64,000 bases of DNA from Dentipellis sp. KUC8613 (Eukaryota > Basidiomycota > Agaricomycetes > Russulales > Hericiaceae), in NCBI GenBank assembly GCA_002286715.1, contig NSJX01000003.1, positions 856,680 through 920,679 of the forward strand, given 5' to 3'. The position numbers were made by a program, and so were the translations under genes. How positions within the stretch are numbered: position 1 is the stretch's first letter; each line of letters starts with the position of its first letter. Positions 45,955-56,781 of the stretch are shown here, in pieces. The notes under the pieces were generated by a model. It did no database searches, had not been told where the DNA came from, and saw only the letters and a program-made list of their open reading frames with translations.

Positions 45955-48673
45955 TCATATGATGATTCCATCCTGGAACATGTGCCCTCGTCCGATTGCT
46001 GTGATCTTTGACTCACGCGCCTGCTTCGCGAGGTCGTCGCAGCTGCGAAGGAACGAGTTCCATTGCTGTTCTGAGTCGTAGCCTTCGCAGGTGAGCTTTA
46101 GAATATATAAGAACTTGACTCTGCTACCAAGGCCAGAGGGGCACTTGCCTGGCATAATGAGTGCTTTTCGCCACTTTCAAGGTCAAGAACACTCTGCACA
46201 GCCATAGAGTTTGTCATGGTCGAAAGCTCTTCTCTGCTCTGCCTTACGCTGACGCTGTGATGTAAGACATAATCTGACCCTGCATAGCGCAGAACGGCGG
46301 GAGGTGTTGGCTGAGATGCTGTGGTATCGGTATATTCCAGACTGTGCCCGTTAGCGTGTTCCTAAACAAAAAGAGGCGAATCGACATACTACGTTTGGAG
46401 ACTTGCCAGGTACTCCTGCAGTTCCACAGGCAGATCATGAGACTCTACCGATAAGGAACGCACAGCAGAGAAGCGAACATCCATGGCACTTATGGCCAAC
46501 CCCATCGTCAACGAGTGTAGAGAATGGGACAAGAAAAGTTATTCACCGATCGAGCAATAATATGTCGGCCTCAGCTTTTACGCCCATTGAGCAGCTAACC
46601 GTAGGATTGACGACCGCATCAGGGAGTTCTTCTCCGGAAACGCTCTGCAACGCAGGTAGCACGACTTCAAGCTCCAAGAACCTCGTGATGTCTGATTCAG
46701 AGTGAGATGAACCTTCTGGCACGAGTCTATGATATACCAAGTGGTGTGCAAGGGTTTGATGTGAAGGTGGCCTTTCAAGGAATTGAAGCGGCAGACTGAA
46801 CTCGACTCAACATATATACAGTTGAGCAATATCAAGAAAACAGACCTTGAGACAAATACCGGATGTTCTCTCGCGGAAATCCAATGAGACAGATCTGAAT
46901 AAGAGTGTGCTGTAGGAAGGGAGGGTATGAGCGCATCCACAGTTGTCGGTTCCGGTATAAACAGGAGATGCCCTAGGCTATACGTTCATGAGCTTGCATG
47001 TCGCCACTTCACAGAAATGCATAGTCTTACGATCCATTAATTGATGTCTTCATAGAAGCATCGTTAGTTACAGCAGTATCCAATCTCTTCAGAAGGGCAT
47101 GCTTCAAATCGACAACTTTCCTGAAATTGTACGTGTTAGCTTTCAGGAAAAGTAGACGACAGCAATGCCTACCCGTCAACAGAGATGACATGATCCATTT
47201 TCGTCTGGTTCAAGTCGAAAGCATGACTGGCAATGGAGTAGTCTCCGATTCTACGACATCGATATGTGTTGCTGACGCCGGTCGTCCAAGGCAGTGGGCG
47301 GGACGAAACAAAGGGATATGCATTGTATCCAGGGGATGTATGCTCGGGAGCGCCTTCCTGTGCGCCTCGCTCTGGAGAAATAAAAAGTGGATTCGACTGG
47401 TTCAACTGCAGATGCCAATAAACAAAGATATCAAAAATAGCAATCAAGTGAACGAACATCGAGAATTGACCGAATAGCCAGTCGCTTTGCACCATAGAGT
47501 GTTACAGGATCCCTGGCACAAATTCGCACCTGTTTGGATGTTCAGCATCAAGCACGTAGCTCAGAATGCATGAAAACGGCGCGCACTTGGCCATTTTGCT
47601 TTCCGTTTTCGATGAATGCACCTGTCGTCCGCGCTATTCTTTGAAGTAGATCGTTGCGAAGAGGCATCTGAGTATGCAACTGTAAGGTCTCCTCGACAAT
47701 GCCCTGCATCGAAAATAAGGAAAGAGCAACAGTTCATGGAACAGAGATGCAAGCCTTTTTGATGTCTACAATTTCCTGGCTAAGGGCTTTCAACGCACTT
47801 TTAGCTCCCTGCACCCGCAAAGCCAATGGTTTGGATGCCAGTGAGATATGCACATTATGCTTCTTGGACAATTCCAGCAAGTCACCACCGTCTGTAATCT
47901 TGTGAGTGAACCGCTGTTCGCCATGATCGGGGATTGTACTCACCTTTCCCGATGATTACAAACAGCTGGCTGGAGGTGACAGGAAATGCTATAGAACTTG
48001 GTTAATTATATGCGCGGATAAGATGTAGAGGACTCTCACACTGGGTGGCCACTTCTACCTGCTCCTTTCGCGCGCGCTCCAACTCCTCCGGAGAAGGCCA
48101 CTGCCACTGCTGAGTTACGATAGCCTTAGCATACTGCTTCTTCGTACGGTGGGCAGCACTGTATTTATGAGCCAACTGGTAGTCTTGGGTGAACTGCCTG
48201 AGTTGACTGCTCGTGAATGATCGGCATATGGAATCTACGAGTCCGTAGTAGGCCTCCGCATATTTCGGCCCGGCAGCTGAAGGTTGGAGAGGGGGCCGCA
48301 GGCCCTCCAGGTCAGATAGCAAAGGCTTCTGTCCTGTGAGCTCGAGAGATTCTAAGTATGCTTCGGCCTTGCTTGACTCTGACAGTAGAGACACCGGTTC
48401 GGCAGATTCGGCACTCTTCGGTTCCTTGGACTTGCGCTTACGTTTGGACGCTTGAGTTGTTCCTTCACTTGAGGATGCGTTTGAGCTGTTGTTTTGGTGT
48501 ATAATTTCGGAGAGCTCCGAGGCTACCTGCTGGTCGGTAGACACAATGTTTGGATGCGACCTGGCAGCCTGTTCATGGATGTGGTGTCGAACGTGCGCAA
48601 CAGTGTATCTCTGGAGGCGAAGATGGTTGAGATGAGGGTAACGCGAGAGGCGAAGAGCAGGAAGGAAGGACAT
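45955..48673 (-). CDS. SLS1: SLS1-like mitochondrial KH-domain protein
   Basis: Probably the mitochondrial inner-membrane protein family of yeast Sls1, which couples mitochondrial transcription to translation. The ATG at 48673 gives MSFLPALRLSRYPHLNHLRL, an Arg-rich presequence. A Ser/Lys-rich segment leads to QLRQFTQDYQLAHKYSAAHR and QQWQWPSPEELERARKEQVE, a SAP-like helix pair. Then KH-like units: FPVTSSQLFVIIGK joined to DGGDLLELSKKHNVHISLAS, and PLRNDLLQRIARTTGAFIEN. Later exons include PGYNAYPFVSSRPLPW, MDVRFSAVRSLSVESHDLPV and NTLTGTVWNIPIPQHLSQHL. It ends GRGHMFQDGIII at TGA 45955-45957. Many introns; several borders between 46150 and 47550 are approximate. The family name rests on overall pattern, so function is moderately sure at best. 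Confidence 0.6.
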
Positions 48674-48875
48674 GCAGCCGTCGTATCCGTCCGTCACTAA
48701 CAGACCGAGCTCACACTTGCGCGCGTTGGCCTTCTAACCCTGATTTCACACCTAACCTGAAACTGGGGTCGTCACGCTAGCAGAACAAGTCGTTACAGTC
48801 GTTACAAGTCATCCTACTCAACGAAGCAGGCGGGCAAAAAATACAGCTGACCACGCCAGTGAACCAATATCAAGA

Positions 48876-51187
48876 CTACTTATCAACTTCCGCATCCTTG
48901 CTGTCGTACGGCTCCAGACTGTCTTCTTGTCGGACAAGCTTCTCGTCATCATCTTCGCCCACTTCACCCTCCCATCCGTTGGCTTTCAAGTACTCCATGA
49001 AACGCACATCTTCATCTGCCAAATCAACGCCAGTCATATCCGGAACGAAGATATATGTCACGATGATTCCCGTGACGCCACAAATCGCCGCGATGATAAA
49101 TGTCCACCTGAAGTACGGCTCGTGAGGCGCATCGCAAAGGTAGATATAGTAAGGGAAGCTTACTTCTTCCCAAGATTGTTCTGAATCGGAGTGAACGCCT
49201 GAGTGCCAACTGCGGCGCCGGCCTTTCCAATTGCCGCAGAGAGCCCGTAGCAAGTTCCCCTGGCATTTTGCGCGTGTCAGCAGGTGTCAGCGCAACGAGG
49301 ATGTGGTTTACCTGACGGGAGTAGCATAAGATCTGGATGATACGTATTTAGCATGGCATGGAGCAAAAATCAGTCACTATGACTTACTCCGCACTCACGA
49401 GTCCTAGCATGTCCCCAGGGCCCTATAGAAATTCTAAATCGATCTGCAGTGGCTACCAGCCGAAGTCGCTTACCAAATTGCCAAATGACTGCATGAGACC
49501 GTAGCTACGAAAGTGTTCAGCAAGCTTCGGGGATGTGCAAGGCCATCAGACTTACAATATAACGAATAGAGGGATTATCTTGGTGATCTTTTCGTAGGCA
49601 CATCCGATTATCAAGCCTTCAGAAATGTCAGCTTTCAAGTACATATGTCCAGGGAGCAATGCTTTCTCGCACCAAATACAAGGTAGCCACTGAAGCCTAA
49701 AATCATCTGTTCCAGATGTCTCAGTAAGTGGACAGCACACGCAGTTGCGCCTAGTTGCGCCTACGAACCGTGTTCCGGCGGCCTAGGGGGTTGCAAAGCA
49801 TAGCTCCCACGAAAACACCAGGCAATGCAAGACTACCAAGCAGTAACTGCCACTCCGCAGTTCGCCTGATACTCCCATTATGGATCACGCTAGAGATTAT
49901 GGTGCCAGAAAAGACGCCATTGGGGAATGTCACCTGTTTAAGAGGCATCAATAAGGGGACCGATATGCTCGTGCACTCAAGATGATGGCTCACGAAGTCA
50001 TACAAAAACCTACGGACTATGTAAGAATATATCGTGGCTGCACTAAGCGGGACAGGACGTACCAAGCTCCGCAAGTGCCGATCAGGGGTCTCCAGTACCG
50101 CTTGAACACCAGCCAGTACGGCACGCGACCTACACTACGGGTCAGAATGAGTTAGGGTTCTTAGACAGATCACTTACGTTTGATGGCACTTTTCCGGTAG
50201 AGCTGGGAGCTCAACATGCGCAGACGGAAGATGAGGACGGACAAGGGCAGCAATATTCCGATGCCGAAGCAAACGCGCCACACGGTCGGCAGATGGTCCT
50301 CCCCAGCAGCAGAGAGGACAATGAGGAATACCGAGACAGCCAATGGTCCACCAAACTGACCGGGAAGTCAGTTTATCCTTGATACGCAGCTTTGGAGCAC
50401 GCACACTAAGGACAAAGTTTGTGACCATGATGAAGACTGGGCCGCGGTTCTTGACCATTTTCTCGTTCGCCGCTTCACTTGCACTCGTAGACGAAGCAGG
50501 ATATTCACCACCGACTCCCTAGTTCCTCCAAGTAAATCATTGGTAATGAGAGCTATGCGCGACTTACAATACCGGTGATCCCACGAGCAAACGTCAGGAA
50601 CCAAAACAGTCCTTGTACACTGCCGTGTGCTCCGTGCGCGGCTGTTCCAAGCAGAGCGCCTAGGACAATCAACAAGGTCGTTGATACAAGTGCGACCTTC
50701 CTTCCCACACGGTCACAGACAAGGCCAACGGTGACTTGACCAAGGCACGCGCCTGTACGCGCCGTCAGACTAGATGCACAAGACAGGCGCGCGGGAAAGA
50801 TCAGGCCCAGACGTACCAACCAAAAGTGAATTGGAAACACGAGTGGAAACTGCAGGAGTGTAATCTTTCGGATAGAGCTGCTTGAACACGACCTGTGACG
50901 CATGTATCAGCGACCTGCAGATCATGTAAACGACACAGGGCATTCTACATTTGACATGGTCATCAGGTTGTTTTGGTCTTTATAACAGGGCATAAGTCAA
51001 AGAACGACAGATGAAGAGAATGAAACGCACATCCGTCGCTGATAAGCCCAAAAGCCGCTGCTGCAATCGTGAAGTACGCGCTCATTGCCTGCTTAGTGGT
51101 GAGAGCATTACGCTCCAAGTCAGGTACATTGACAGGTTCAGAGGGCTCGACCCTCTCCGTAGTCGTGTCCTTGGCGTCGGAACCCAT
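48876..51187 (-). CDS. GIT1: MFS transporter, Git1-like (glycerophosphodiester/phosphate type)
   Basis: Twelve-helix major facilitator permease, closest in pattern to fungal Git1, which imports glycerophosphoinositol or glycerophosphocholine. It starts MGSDAKDTTTERVEPSEPVN. The first helix (SAYFTIAAAAFGLISDG) is followed by the MFS loop signature GQVTVGLVCDRVGRKVALVS. RGITGIGVGGEYPASSTSAS resembles the Git1/phosphate-permease helix 4 motif. Further helices include AVSVFLIVLSAAGE, WKRYWRP-type loop (VFKRYWRPLIGTCGAWFLYD), ILGFSGYLVFGLIIGCAYEK and FIIAAICGVTGIIVTYIFVP. The acidic C-tail ends YDSKDAEVDK, TAG at 48876-48878. About 12 short introns. Substrate is inferred from family only. Confidence 0.8.
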
Positions 51188-51857
51188 ACTCAAGCACAAG
51201 ACTCAGGGGGAAGGAGGAGAGGACAAGAACGCTCAAGCAAAACTGATGGCGCCTGCGGTTCATAAAGCCATTGGAGAAGCCAGGAACGCGGGGATAAGCC
51301 ACGAAGATAGCATGGTACGCACGCACGTGCACCACAAGCGAGTCGATGCGGGGCTCTTTCTGGTCGACGTGAACAGAGAACTTGATGGATCTGAGGTGAT
51401 GTACCTCCCACGTGCCATCTATCTTTTCCAACTCGCGCATCCTCTGATCCTCTGCCGTCTCTTCATCGAGCCTGACTTCTGAATACAGCCCGCGTTCATC
51501 CAAGTATCACGCTAAACGTCAGCGCGACGTGGTGTATATGGCACTAGACCTTCCTCAGTGCTCCGAGCATTGGACGATAACATACCTGTCAGTCTGCGAC
51601 CGCGTGTCTCTTTTGAAAGATCGAGTATAATCTGCCGAGTATATTACCGAGCGCTGATGATAGCAATGGGGTGGAGTATAAACGGGTGTATTGGTTGTTT
51701 CTGGGAGACTCTGCTAGTGGTTGCATGAGCGCTAGTCGCGGCAACAGCGAAGGCGCAAAGCCTGGCTGCCTTATTTGGACTCCGACTAACCTTGATCCTC
51801 GCCACCAAATTTGCTGCCCTCATCGTGACCATTACTCGCAGAAGTCTTGTCGACGAA
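51188..51857. other. Divergent promoter region, MFS / eIF3b
   Basis: About 670 bp between divergent starts. Open frames here (up to about 120 codons) show no family pattern. Likely promoters and leaders only. Confidence 0.4.
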
Positions 51858-54505
51858 ATGGCAGCGCCCAACGGTGTCAATGGCGCAAGCCATGACCTTG
51901 ATGAAGAGATTGACTATACCGACATCGAAGAAAAGTACGTCGTCCACACGTGCTTTGACGGAAAACCATACTGAGTGATTTAAAAGATACAAAGTCACCC
52001 TTGAGGAGGGATTTGACAACATCCTTGTAGTCGACGGCGTGCCCATTGTTGACAAGTCAAAACTCGACAAGCTTCTGGCCAGGATTGCGAAGGAGTTCAC
52101 TCGGAAGGGTGCAGCTATCAAGGTCGAGGATATCACTGTGCCTTGGGATGACGCTGCTAACTCAAGCCGAGGGTGATTAGACCTCCTGCTATCCTAGTCT
52201 TTTGCTCATCTCTGTGCTTTAGGTTCATTTTTGTCGAATTCCGCACTGCTGATGAGGCCACGTTCGCACTCAATGAGGTCAACGGACTCCCCTTCGGTTC
52301 AAAACACACGTTGTGGATAAACAGGTTTACGGACATCGAAAAATACGCCAACTTGGACGAAACGTACGTTGAGCCGCAGCGAGAGGAGTACCAATCAAAG
52401 GTATGTGCTCGTGATATCGCGCACGTTTCATTTCTAACATTTTTCTCAGGAACATCTCCGGGCATGGTTGGCGGATCCTGCAGGTCGCGACCAGTACGTC
52501 ACCTATCGCGGCGATGAAGTCGAGGTACGATGGCATGGGAAGCCCTCACAATGCGAGGTGGCCTATGCGAAGCCGGTACGTCGTCTTCGGCCTGACGAGG
52601 CACGCATCATTCTGAGTATTTTCAGGGATGGACGGAACTCTATGTGTCCTGGTCCCCATTGGGTACTTATCTCGCAACCCTGCATCGGCAGGGTATCCGT
52701 CTCTGGGGTGGCCCGTCCTGGGAACACCAACAGCGCTTTTACCACCCCCTTGTGAGGCTCATCGATTTCTCACCCTGCGAGCAGTACATCGTCACCTGGT
52801 CTCAAGATCCCATTGTCCTTGCGGAGAAGGCGCCTCAGGGTCCTCAGTTCTTCTCACCCGAAGACGAGGGTAACAACCTCGCCGTGTGGGATATCAAAAC
52901 TGGCAATCTCTTGCGTACCTTCCAGTCCGTTGGCCCTGAGGGCGAAGGCGGGAGGAAGCAGATGGCATGGCCTGCACTGAAGTGGAGTCCGGATGATAAG
53001 TTCGTGGCGAGAGTTACGCCGGGTCAACAGATCAGTGTATACGAGCTGCCGAGCATGGGTCTCCAGGGGAAGAAAAGTCTGAAGATAGAAGGCGTCGTTG
53101 ATTTCGAGTGGGCTCCTCATGGAGAGAAGGACCGCGAGGATGCAGAGAGGGCCAATGGGGCAGGCAAGGCTCCTCGTAAAGTCAGGGAAAACATGCTCGC
53201 CTATTGGACACCCGAGGTTGTCAACCAGCCCGCCCGCGTTACTTTGCTGAACTTCCCGAGCCGGACGATACTTCGACAAAAGAACCTGTTTAATGTGACT
53301 GAGGTGCGTTCTAACTCGTTGTCCAGCTTGATATGGACTTATACGGGCGCGCGTATCACAGTGCAAGCTCCACTGGCAGAATCAGGGCGATTTCCTTTGC
53401 GTCAAGGTCGACAGGCACACAAAAACTAAGAAGTCGATCTTCTGTAACCTGGAAATCTTCAGGGTCCGTGAAAAGGACTTCCCGGTAGAAGTCGTGGAAC
53501 TAAAAGGTAAAAGAGTCTGAACTGCCATAGGCCAATTTGACCATCATTGACCTCGCTTTTAGACACGGTCACCGACTTTTCCTGGGAACCGAAAGGAGAC
53601 CGGTTTGCCATCGTGTCCAGCAACGATCCCAATCTCGGGAATCCAGGTCCCGGCATCACTATCAAGACCGATGTCAGCTTTTACCAACTGGAACGTGGGA
53701 AGGACGACTTCAAACTTCTCAGTAAGAGTGATTTCATTGCCCGGCATGGCAGTCCTGATCCTTGTTTTCCGTTGGATAGGGACGCTGGCCTCACGGACAA
53801 CGAACACCATTCGTTGGTCTCCTCGTGGTCGCCACGTCGTTCTCGCGACTGTCGGGTCGTCTTCCAAGTCTGAACTCGAGTTTTGGGATCTGGACTTCAA
53901 TGTCGACGAATCTGGTCGCCGGGAAGGCCAGCAGAAAGACGATTGGGGCGCCGGCATTCAACAGCTGGGAGTAAGCGACCATTACGGTGTGACCGATGTC
54001 GAATGGGATCCTAGCGGGCGTTATCTTGCAACCGCCGCGAGCTCGTGGACTCATACGGTAAGAAGTCGAACATTCATTGGCTACAGTGCGCTCATCGCAT
54101 GTACAGCTCGAGAACGGGTACGCAATCTGGGACTACCGTGGTCAGGAGATGGAGAAACACCTCCTGGACCGCTTCAAGCAGTTCTTATGGCGTCCTCGGC
54201 CTCCGTCCCTGCTCACGAAGGAACAGAAGCGCCAAATCCGCAAGAACCTCCGCGACTACAGCCGTGTCTTTGATGAAGAAGATGCGGCCGAGGAGAGCAC
54301 AGTCAGCGCGGAGCTTATTGCGTACCGCAAGCGCTTGGTGGACGAATGGAACGCGTGGCGGCTGCAGACGCAAGAGGAGGTTCTTGCGGAGAAGCGGGCG
54401 AGAGGCAGCAAGGTGGACACCAAACACGAGGACGAAGACCGAGAAGAGATCGAGGTGTGGATCGACGAGGTTGTGGAGCAGATCGAAGAGGAGGTTGTAG
54501 AGTAA
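51858..54505 (+). CDS. PRT1: Translation initiation factor eIF3 subunit b
   Basis: Scaffold subunit of eIF3, which binds the 40S subunit. It starts [20 protein letters not shown]. The N-terminal RRM reads [20 protein letters not shown] and [20 protein letters not shown]. The beta-propeller follows: [91 protein letters not shown] and [18 protein letters not shown]. The C-terminal helix that binds eIF3g/i begins [20 protein letters not shown] and continues [20 protein letters not shown]. The stop is at 54503-54505. About 740 residues, the family size, in nine or so exons. Confidence 0.96.
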
Positions 54506-54787
54506 ATGTTGTATCTTGTCGACCCACTATGTACTGCGTCGAATGTGCTACATCAATGTTTTTATTCTGTGCTCGTACGAGGCAAAGGGGCTAGAACACG
54601 GTGCGATGACCGGGAGGGGCGTGAGAAAGCGGAGAGAGAAGCCGGGCGACCTGATCCGGCGTCCGATTGTAGCCGATAAGGACGATATCTAATCAGACAA
54701 CGCGACCGGGTCCGTCTGCACAGTCGAGAATAAATCTCCCTCTCCGCCCTCACGCTCAAGCTCTCGCTCTCACCCTCATTCCCCACC

Positions 54788-56647
54788 ATGCTGCCCTCTG
54801 CTCGCCCTACAGTGTCGTCTTCCTCGACCCTCTGGGCGACAGGTATGTATCCCCCTTTCCCCCCTTTCCTCCCGCTCACCGTGTGCCAGCTTCCAAGGAG
54901 TGGGTCATCCCCGCCAAACCCAAGCCTGGTCGCAAGCCCAAGAAGGACACAGCGCCTGCAAACCAGGATGACAATGATGTGAGCAGACTTTTGGTATCCA
55001 ATCGGGGCTATCCTCTTACCCATTTACCCAGGCCACCGACAGTAAGGGGCGTCGGGTGCAGAACAGGTCTGTACCGCTAGAACCCCCTCTCTGCTCGGGA
55101 AACACTGAAATCATTCATATAGAGCGGCGCAGCGTGCGTTTCGTGAGCGCAAGCAGTCCCAGCTGGCGGAGCTGCAGGCCCGAATCCAGATGTACGAACA
55201 AGGTGAAATAGAACGGAATGTAGCCCTCCAGTCTGTGGCCAAGCGGCTGAAGGAGGAGAACGAGAAGCTACGGCAGGAGAACGCGTTGCTGAACGAGAAG
55301 GTCACCACCCTGGAGCGTGAGCGCGACGCCAGGAACGAACTCGACAACAAGCGGTGGCGAGAGGACACCCCTGGCTTCACCGACTATCCAGGGCATCCCT
55401 CTCGCAAGAGGATGAAGCTAGCCATCGACACGGAGAATCACCCGCAGGCGGTCAACTCTTCAGTGCCAGCGTTCACGCCCTCACCCCCTTCTATGGTGTC
55501 GTCGCCAGGCTCCAACGATACTTCCGACGCGTTCTCCCCCATCCCCCTTCCCTCGCCCTCCCAGGATCCGGCTGGTTATAGCTCTCAGATGTCACCCCTT
55601 AACGACATCTTCGACTTCCAATCGAACATGAAACCTCCTTCTTTTGAAACGAACGCCATGGACACCTTTGACTGTGGGTTCTGCAATGACAACACTCCGT
55701 GCGTGTGCAGAGAGATTGCCATGCAGTCATCAGGCAGAGTGGAAATGTCCGGACAGACTGTCTTCAAGATCGAGGCAGTTGAACAAGTCGCCACCATCTC
55801 CACCGACCCGTCGGCGACGATGTTGGACCCTAATGCCTCTTCCCAGAACCGCGAGTCCATTCTGGACAACCTCCCTGCCTACCAGCCCGCCGTACCGCTG
55901 CGACGTCGTCCAACCAACACCACTGCCAAGTCCCTCTTCCCCGTCTCTCTGCCTCCGGCGCAGCCGGTTTCGTCCGCTGCGACGTGCTCTGGAGACCCGT
56001 CAAACTGCATGGCATGTGCGGATGACGTCTTTGGGAAGGCCTTCTGTACCGCGATCGGCGACTCGGTCGCAGCAGAGCCGGCTTGCGCAGACTGCCCGTC
56101 CAGCAGCGGCAGCCGTGCCAACGACAGCGGGACGCAGCGTGGATGTTGCGGCAACTCTGCTTCCTGCAGCCGGGCCGGGCCTTCAGGGACATCAACAAGC
56201 CTGACTCCTGCAGCAGCGCCGTCGGATGCTGCTACGGGGGAGACGATGCCCACCAGCGATGCATGGCGCCAGCTCAAATCGCATCCAAATGTCGCATTCT
56301 CAGATCTTTCCCTGCTTGCGGAGGTGGTCGCGCGGCGCTCGAAATGTACCGGTCCCCGGGTCGTCATCTCGCCTGCACCGGGTACCATTACACCCGAACG
56401 ATCATGTACGCCGCAGCATGCAAGTGCCCTGCCGTCGACGGAGAAGACGACCAGTGGGGATGGCCATTCCGTCCTGTTGACAGATCCCCATGCACACTAC
56501 CATCAGAAACAACAAGAACGGTCATCGCCGCCGATGCTCGTGCCCCAGGAGGAACTCATCAAGTGCGGGCGTCCTCGGCTCATTCGCGAAGTACGCACCG
56601 ACGCTGTCCAAGAGGCGCTTCGCTTGCTGGATGCCAAGTTTACTTAA
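54788..56647 (+). CDS. hapX: HapX-type bZIP iron regulator
   Basis: Transcription factor that works with the CCAAT-binding complex to control iron use. It starts MLPSARPTVSSSSTLWATAS and has the Hap4-like CCAAT-complex docking motif KEWVIPAKPKPGRKPKK. The basic region, joined over two introns, is RRVQNRAAQRAFRERKQSQL, followed by a leucine-zipper coiled coil (ERNVALQSVAKRLKEENEKL). Two groups of clustered cysteines follow, as in HapX iron-sensing motifs: FDCGFCNDNTPCVCRE near 55662-55710, and CSGDPSNCMACADDVFGKAF plus CCGNSASC near 55985-56170. The C-terminus (DLSLLAEVVARRSKCTG; RTDAVQEALRLLDAKFT) is conserved-looking. Three introns near the 5' end (about 54852-54889, 54978-55031, 55066-55121). 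About 570 residues. Confidence 0.9.
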
Positions 56648-56781
56648 ATTGTCGCCCCTATGTATGTAACTTATCAAGCTTAAAGCCACGGAGTATTACT
56701 TGTACACGGAATCTATGCTGTTTCCCTGTCCACGGTGACCATGAATCATTCCCATGAGGTTTCTGCTGGGTAGCATTAACA

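Noticed and set aside
48674..48697. Eight-residue N-terminal extension of the SLS1-like protein
   Set aside because: The codon at 48697 is GTG; ATG at 48673 gives a better presequence.
51138..51503. 121-codon minus-strand frame upstream of the MFS gene
   Set aside because: Another frame relative to the MFS start, no recognisable family, lies in the divergent promoter region.
54594..55023. 153-codon minus-strand frame at the HapX 5' end
   Set aside because: Antisense to HapX exon 1 and its leader; no protein pattern.
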